A stretch of 53,340 bases of DNA from Phycisphaerales bacterium (GTDB taxonomy: Bacteria > Planctomycetota > Phycisphaerae > Phycisphaerales > SM1A02). The position numbers were made by a program, and so were the translations under genes. The notes beneath the pieces were generated by a model. That model was not told the DNA's origin. It did no database searches and saw only the letters and a list, made by a program, of their open reading frames with translations. Positions 51,380 through 53,340 of the stretch are shown piece by piece. Numbering within the stretch: the stretch's first letter is position 1; each line of letters begins with the position of its first letter. The stretch is taken from NCBI GenBank assembly GCA_029247205.1, contig JAQWLT010000038.1:1-53340 (forward strand). Reading direction: 5' to 3'.

Positions 51380-53275
51380 ATGCCACCACTAGCACCACAC
51401 GCGTCCGATATCACGATGACCACTGCGGATGAAGCAGAATTCTTGGCCGCTTTGCCACTTTCTGGGGCGACGAATCCATCATCGAAGGCCGAGGGCACTA
51501 CTCCCGGTAGCTTTGCGAACCCGGCCAATGTCGGCGGTCCATTGATGTACTCCAGTCCGGATACGCCGGGTATGCCACAACCGAGTGAGAAGACCGCGTG
51601 GGACTTCATGCCGGAAGGCTGGTCAATTACAACGAGCGATGCGGGTTGCCTTGGTCACAATCATGGAACTGAGCGGATTGTGGCCGTGCCGCCCGCGGGC
51701 TTTGTGGCGATTACACAATTGGAGTTTGCCAGGCTTGGTCAAGTCACGGATGCAATGTCTCGGGTTGCCGAGCGAGAGGCTCACTTGACGGCCGAGCAGA
51801 TTCGCGACGAGATTGCAGCGGGGCGCATGGTGATTCCAGCAAACATCAATCACCTTGCCGGGTCGCTTGACCCAATGGCGATTGGTCGGGCGAGTTTGAC
51901 AAAGATCAATGCAAACATGGGCGCATCACCTGTCAGCAGTGGAACTGATGACGAGTTAGAAAAACTTGAATGGGCTGTTCGATGGGGCGCCGACACGGTT
52001 ATGGATCTATCAACTGGCGGTGATGTTGATGCTTGCCGTACAGCCATCATCAGTGATTCGGAGGTCCCGATTGGGACAGTGCCGATCTATGCGATGATTC
52101 TTAAGCGGAAGTTAGAGGATCTTGATCGCGACATCATTTTGGAAGGCATTGAACACCAGGCCAAGCAGGGCGTCGACTATATGACGGTGCACGCTGGCCT
52201 TCGCCGAGCGCATGTGCCAATGGTGCGTGATCGGTTGATTGGCATTGTGTCTCGCGGTGGTTCGCTGCTTGCTAAGTGGATGATTACCCATGAAGCCGAG
52301 AACCCTATGTATGAGGCGTGGGACGACATCTGCGACATTCTTCGTCGATATGACGTTACGTTCAGTATCGGCGATGGATTGCGTCCTGGTGGTCTTGCTG
52401 ATGCAACCGACCAAGCTCAATTGGGCGAACTTGAAACAATTGGCGAGTTGACCGAGCGGGCGTGGAGACGAGGCGTACAGGTCATGGTGGAAGGCCCTGG
52501 CCATGTGCCCTTTGATCAAATCGAATTCAATATGAAGTTGCAGCGACGTCGTTGCCACGGCGCGCCTTTCTACGTGCTTGGTCCTCTTGTGACCGACATC
52601 TTCCCAGGCTACGACCACATTACTTCATGCATCGGCGCTACCGCGGCGGCCTGGCACGGAGCAGCCATGCTCTGTTATGTCACGCCAAAGGAGCACCTCG
52701 GTCTTCCGAAGAAGGACGATGTGAAGCAGGGCTGCGTCGCATACAAGATTGCAGCTCACGCCGCCGATGTCGCTCTTGGTATTCCCGGCGCCCGTGATGC
52801 AGATGACGAACTTACCAAGGCTCGAGCGGCGCTCAATTGGCAGCGACATTTCGATCTCTCATTCGATCCTGACTACGCCCGGGCAATGCATGACGAAGAT
52901 CTTGATGTCGATACTGACTTCTGTGCCATGTGTGGCCACGATTGGTGCTCGGTACGAATTAGCAAAGAGATCCAAGAGTTTGCATCTGGTAAGGATGAGG
53001 ACTATGCGTGGGATATTCCGAAAGTCAGTGATGCATTGAGTGACGAGCAGAAGGCTGTACTGGAGCAGCGAGGTGTCTTGGACCCCGCCGAAATTCACAG
53101 ACTCGCTGCCAAGACGCGTGGCAAGGTAGCCTCGGAGTCGGGGCAAGCTGCTTGTCATAGTGAGTTAGCCGATGATGATGAGGCTCGCAACTTGCAACAA
53201 GAACGCGGTGTAGAGGTTGTGCAACTGGGCACGCGCGAAGTGTCAGGCATTCCAGACCACGATCCGTTAATTTGA
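51380..53275 (+). CDS. thiC: Phosphomethylpyrimidine synthase
   Basis: 631 residues. ThiC is a radical-SAM enzyme converting aminoimidazole ribotide to hydroxymethylpyrimidine phosphate for thiamine. The iron-sulfur motif is the C-terminal CAMCGHDWC form (Cx2Cx4C). Core motifs are intact: [92 protein letters not shown] and TPKEHLGLP. The N-terminal 70 residues are variable; about 70-105 ([13 protein letters not shown]) corresponds to the ThiC-associated region. A TPP riboswitch precedes it, giving feedback control. The C-terminus runs about 80 residues past the cluster motif and ends in a Gly/Asp-rich tail. Confidence 0.97.
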   Translation: MPPLAPHASDITMTTADEAEFLAALPLSGATNPSSKAEGTTPGSFANPANVGGPLMYSSPDTPGMPQPSEKTAWDFMPEGWSITTSDAGCLGHNHGTERIVAVPPAGFVAITQLEFARLGQVTDAMSRVAEREAHLTAEQIRDEIAAGRMVIPANINHLAGSLDPMAIGRASLTKINANMGASPVSSGTDDELEKLEWAVRWGADTVMDLSTGGDVDACRTAIISDSEVPIGTVPIYAMILKRKLEDLDRDIILEGIEHQAKQGVDYMTVHAGLRRAHVPMVRDRLIGIVSRGGSLLAKWMITHEAENPMYEAWDDICDILRRYDVTFSIGDGLRPGGLADATDQAQLGELETIGELTERAWRRGVQVMVEGPGHVPFDQIEFNMKLQRRRCHGAPFYVLGPLVTDIFPGYDHITSCIGATAAAWHGAAMLCYVTPKEHLGLPKKDDVKQGCVAYKIAAHAADVALGIPGARDADDELTKARAALNWQRHFDLSFDPDYARAMHDEDLDVDTDFCAMCGHDWCSVRISKEIQEFASGKDEDYAWDIPKVSDALSDEQKAVLEQRGVLDPAEIHRLAAKTRGKVASESGQAACHSELADDDEARNLQQERGVEVVQLGTREVSGIPDHDPLI

Positions 53276-53285
53276 GAACCGCTAC

Positions 53286-53340
53286 ATGATGGCCATCGAG
53301 CAGCAGCAGATGAAGTTGGAGGCGAGCAAGGTCGTACTTT
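53286..53340 (+). CDS. Possible start of a further gene, cut by the window edge
   Basis: ATG at 53286 opens a frame of 18 codons to the end of the window (beginning MMAIEQQQMKLEASK), ten bases after the thiC stop. It is too short to identify; no ribosome site is seen. Confidence 0.3.
   Translation, partial: MMAIEQQQMKLEASKVVL

Noticed and set aside
1-53340. CRISPR arrays, tRNA/rRNA genes, insertion sequences or prophage genes
   Set aside because: No regularly spaced repeats, cloverleaf sequences, transposase motifs or phage structural genes were found by reading both strands; a covariance-model scan was not possible here.

Overview
The window looks like chromosomal DNA of a Planctomycetota bacterium, most likely a Phycisphaerae-type lineage (inference from gene content, no phylogeny run). 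Pointers are two very large secreted beta-propeller proteins of the 'PVC-type' dehydrogenase/heme-binding class, a zinc-ribbon membrane protein with the CGYDLRATP...CPECG signature common in this phylum, a large secreted HExxHxxGxxH metalloprotease, a Tat-exported Gfo/Idh/MocA oxidoreductase, and outer-membrane porins that imply a Gram-negative envelope. Base composition is moderately GC-rich by eye. Genes are packed tightly: many same-strand neighbours overlap by ATGA or GTGA, and several convergent pairs have stop codons that touch or overlap. I see no tRNA, rRNA, insertion sequence, prophage or CRISPR array.

Layout. 0.4-5 kb: surface-polysaccharide-type genes (AsnB-like amidotransferase, nucleotide-sugar dehydrogenase) with a secreted unknown between them. 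5-8.2 kb: an MFS transporter, an OprB-like porin and a small membrane protein. 8.4-15.4 kb: a two-gene operon of giant secreted propeller proteins, the first ending in a cytochrome-c CxxCH domain, the second starting with an SGNH-like domain and ending in an azurin-like cupredoxin. 15.5-16.8 kb: a small membrane protein and a LemA protein. 16.9-19.4 kb: a homocysteine S-methyltransferase and, divergently, an OprP/OprO-like porin. 19.4-30.3 kb: a sugar-phosphate locus. Leftward run ROK glucokinase, pgi and glycogen debranching enzyme; rightward run an RpiB-transaldolase fusion, gnd, zwf, pgl and an RsbU-type PP2C phosphatase, most of them translationally coupled. 30.4-34.9 kb: a secreted unknown, a second LemA and an M48 metalloprotease with a TerB-like tail. 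34.9-41 kb: M24 aminopeptidase, giant metalloprotease and Tat-exported oxidoreductase, all leftward. 41-43.9 kb: rpsL-rpsG followed by a ThiF/MoeB-like E1 enzyme and a nitroreductase. 44.2-48.4 kb: rnhA, purL (with fused PurS-like repeats) and purQ. 48.4-53.3 kb: zinc-ribbon membrane protein, Gfo/Idh oxidoreductase, rlmE, a TPP riboswitch and thiC.

How the genes work together. The central locus covers glycogen debranching, glucose phosphorylation, G6P/F6P isomerisation, the whole oxidative pentose-phosphate branch, and ribose-5-P isomerase plus transaldolase of the non-oxidative branch; transketolase and ribulose-5-P 3-epimerase are not here. It ends in a sensor phosphatase translationally coupled to pgl, which suggests a link between sugar-phosphate flux and a signalling cascade. 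The 8.4-15.4 kb operon pairs a heme-bearing and a copper-type version of one periplasmic scaffold, which suggests an electron-transfer chain around an unknown sugar or alcohol oxidation. The most unusual items are the RpiB-transaldolase fusion, this heme/cupredoxin pair, the sensor phosphatase in the pentose-phosphate operon, and the non-standard str operon in which rpsG runs into an E1-like enzyme instead of fusA.
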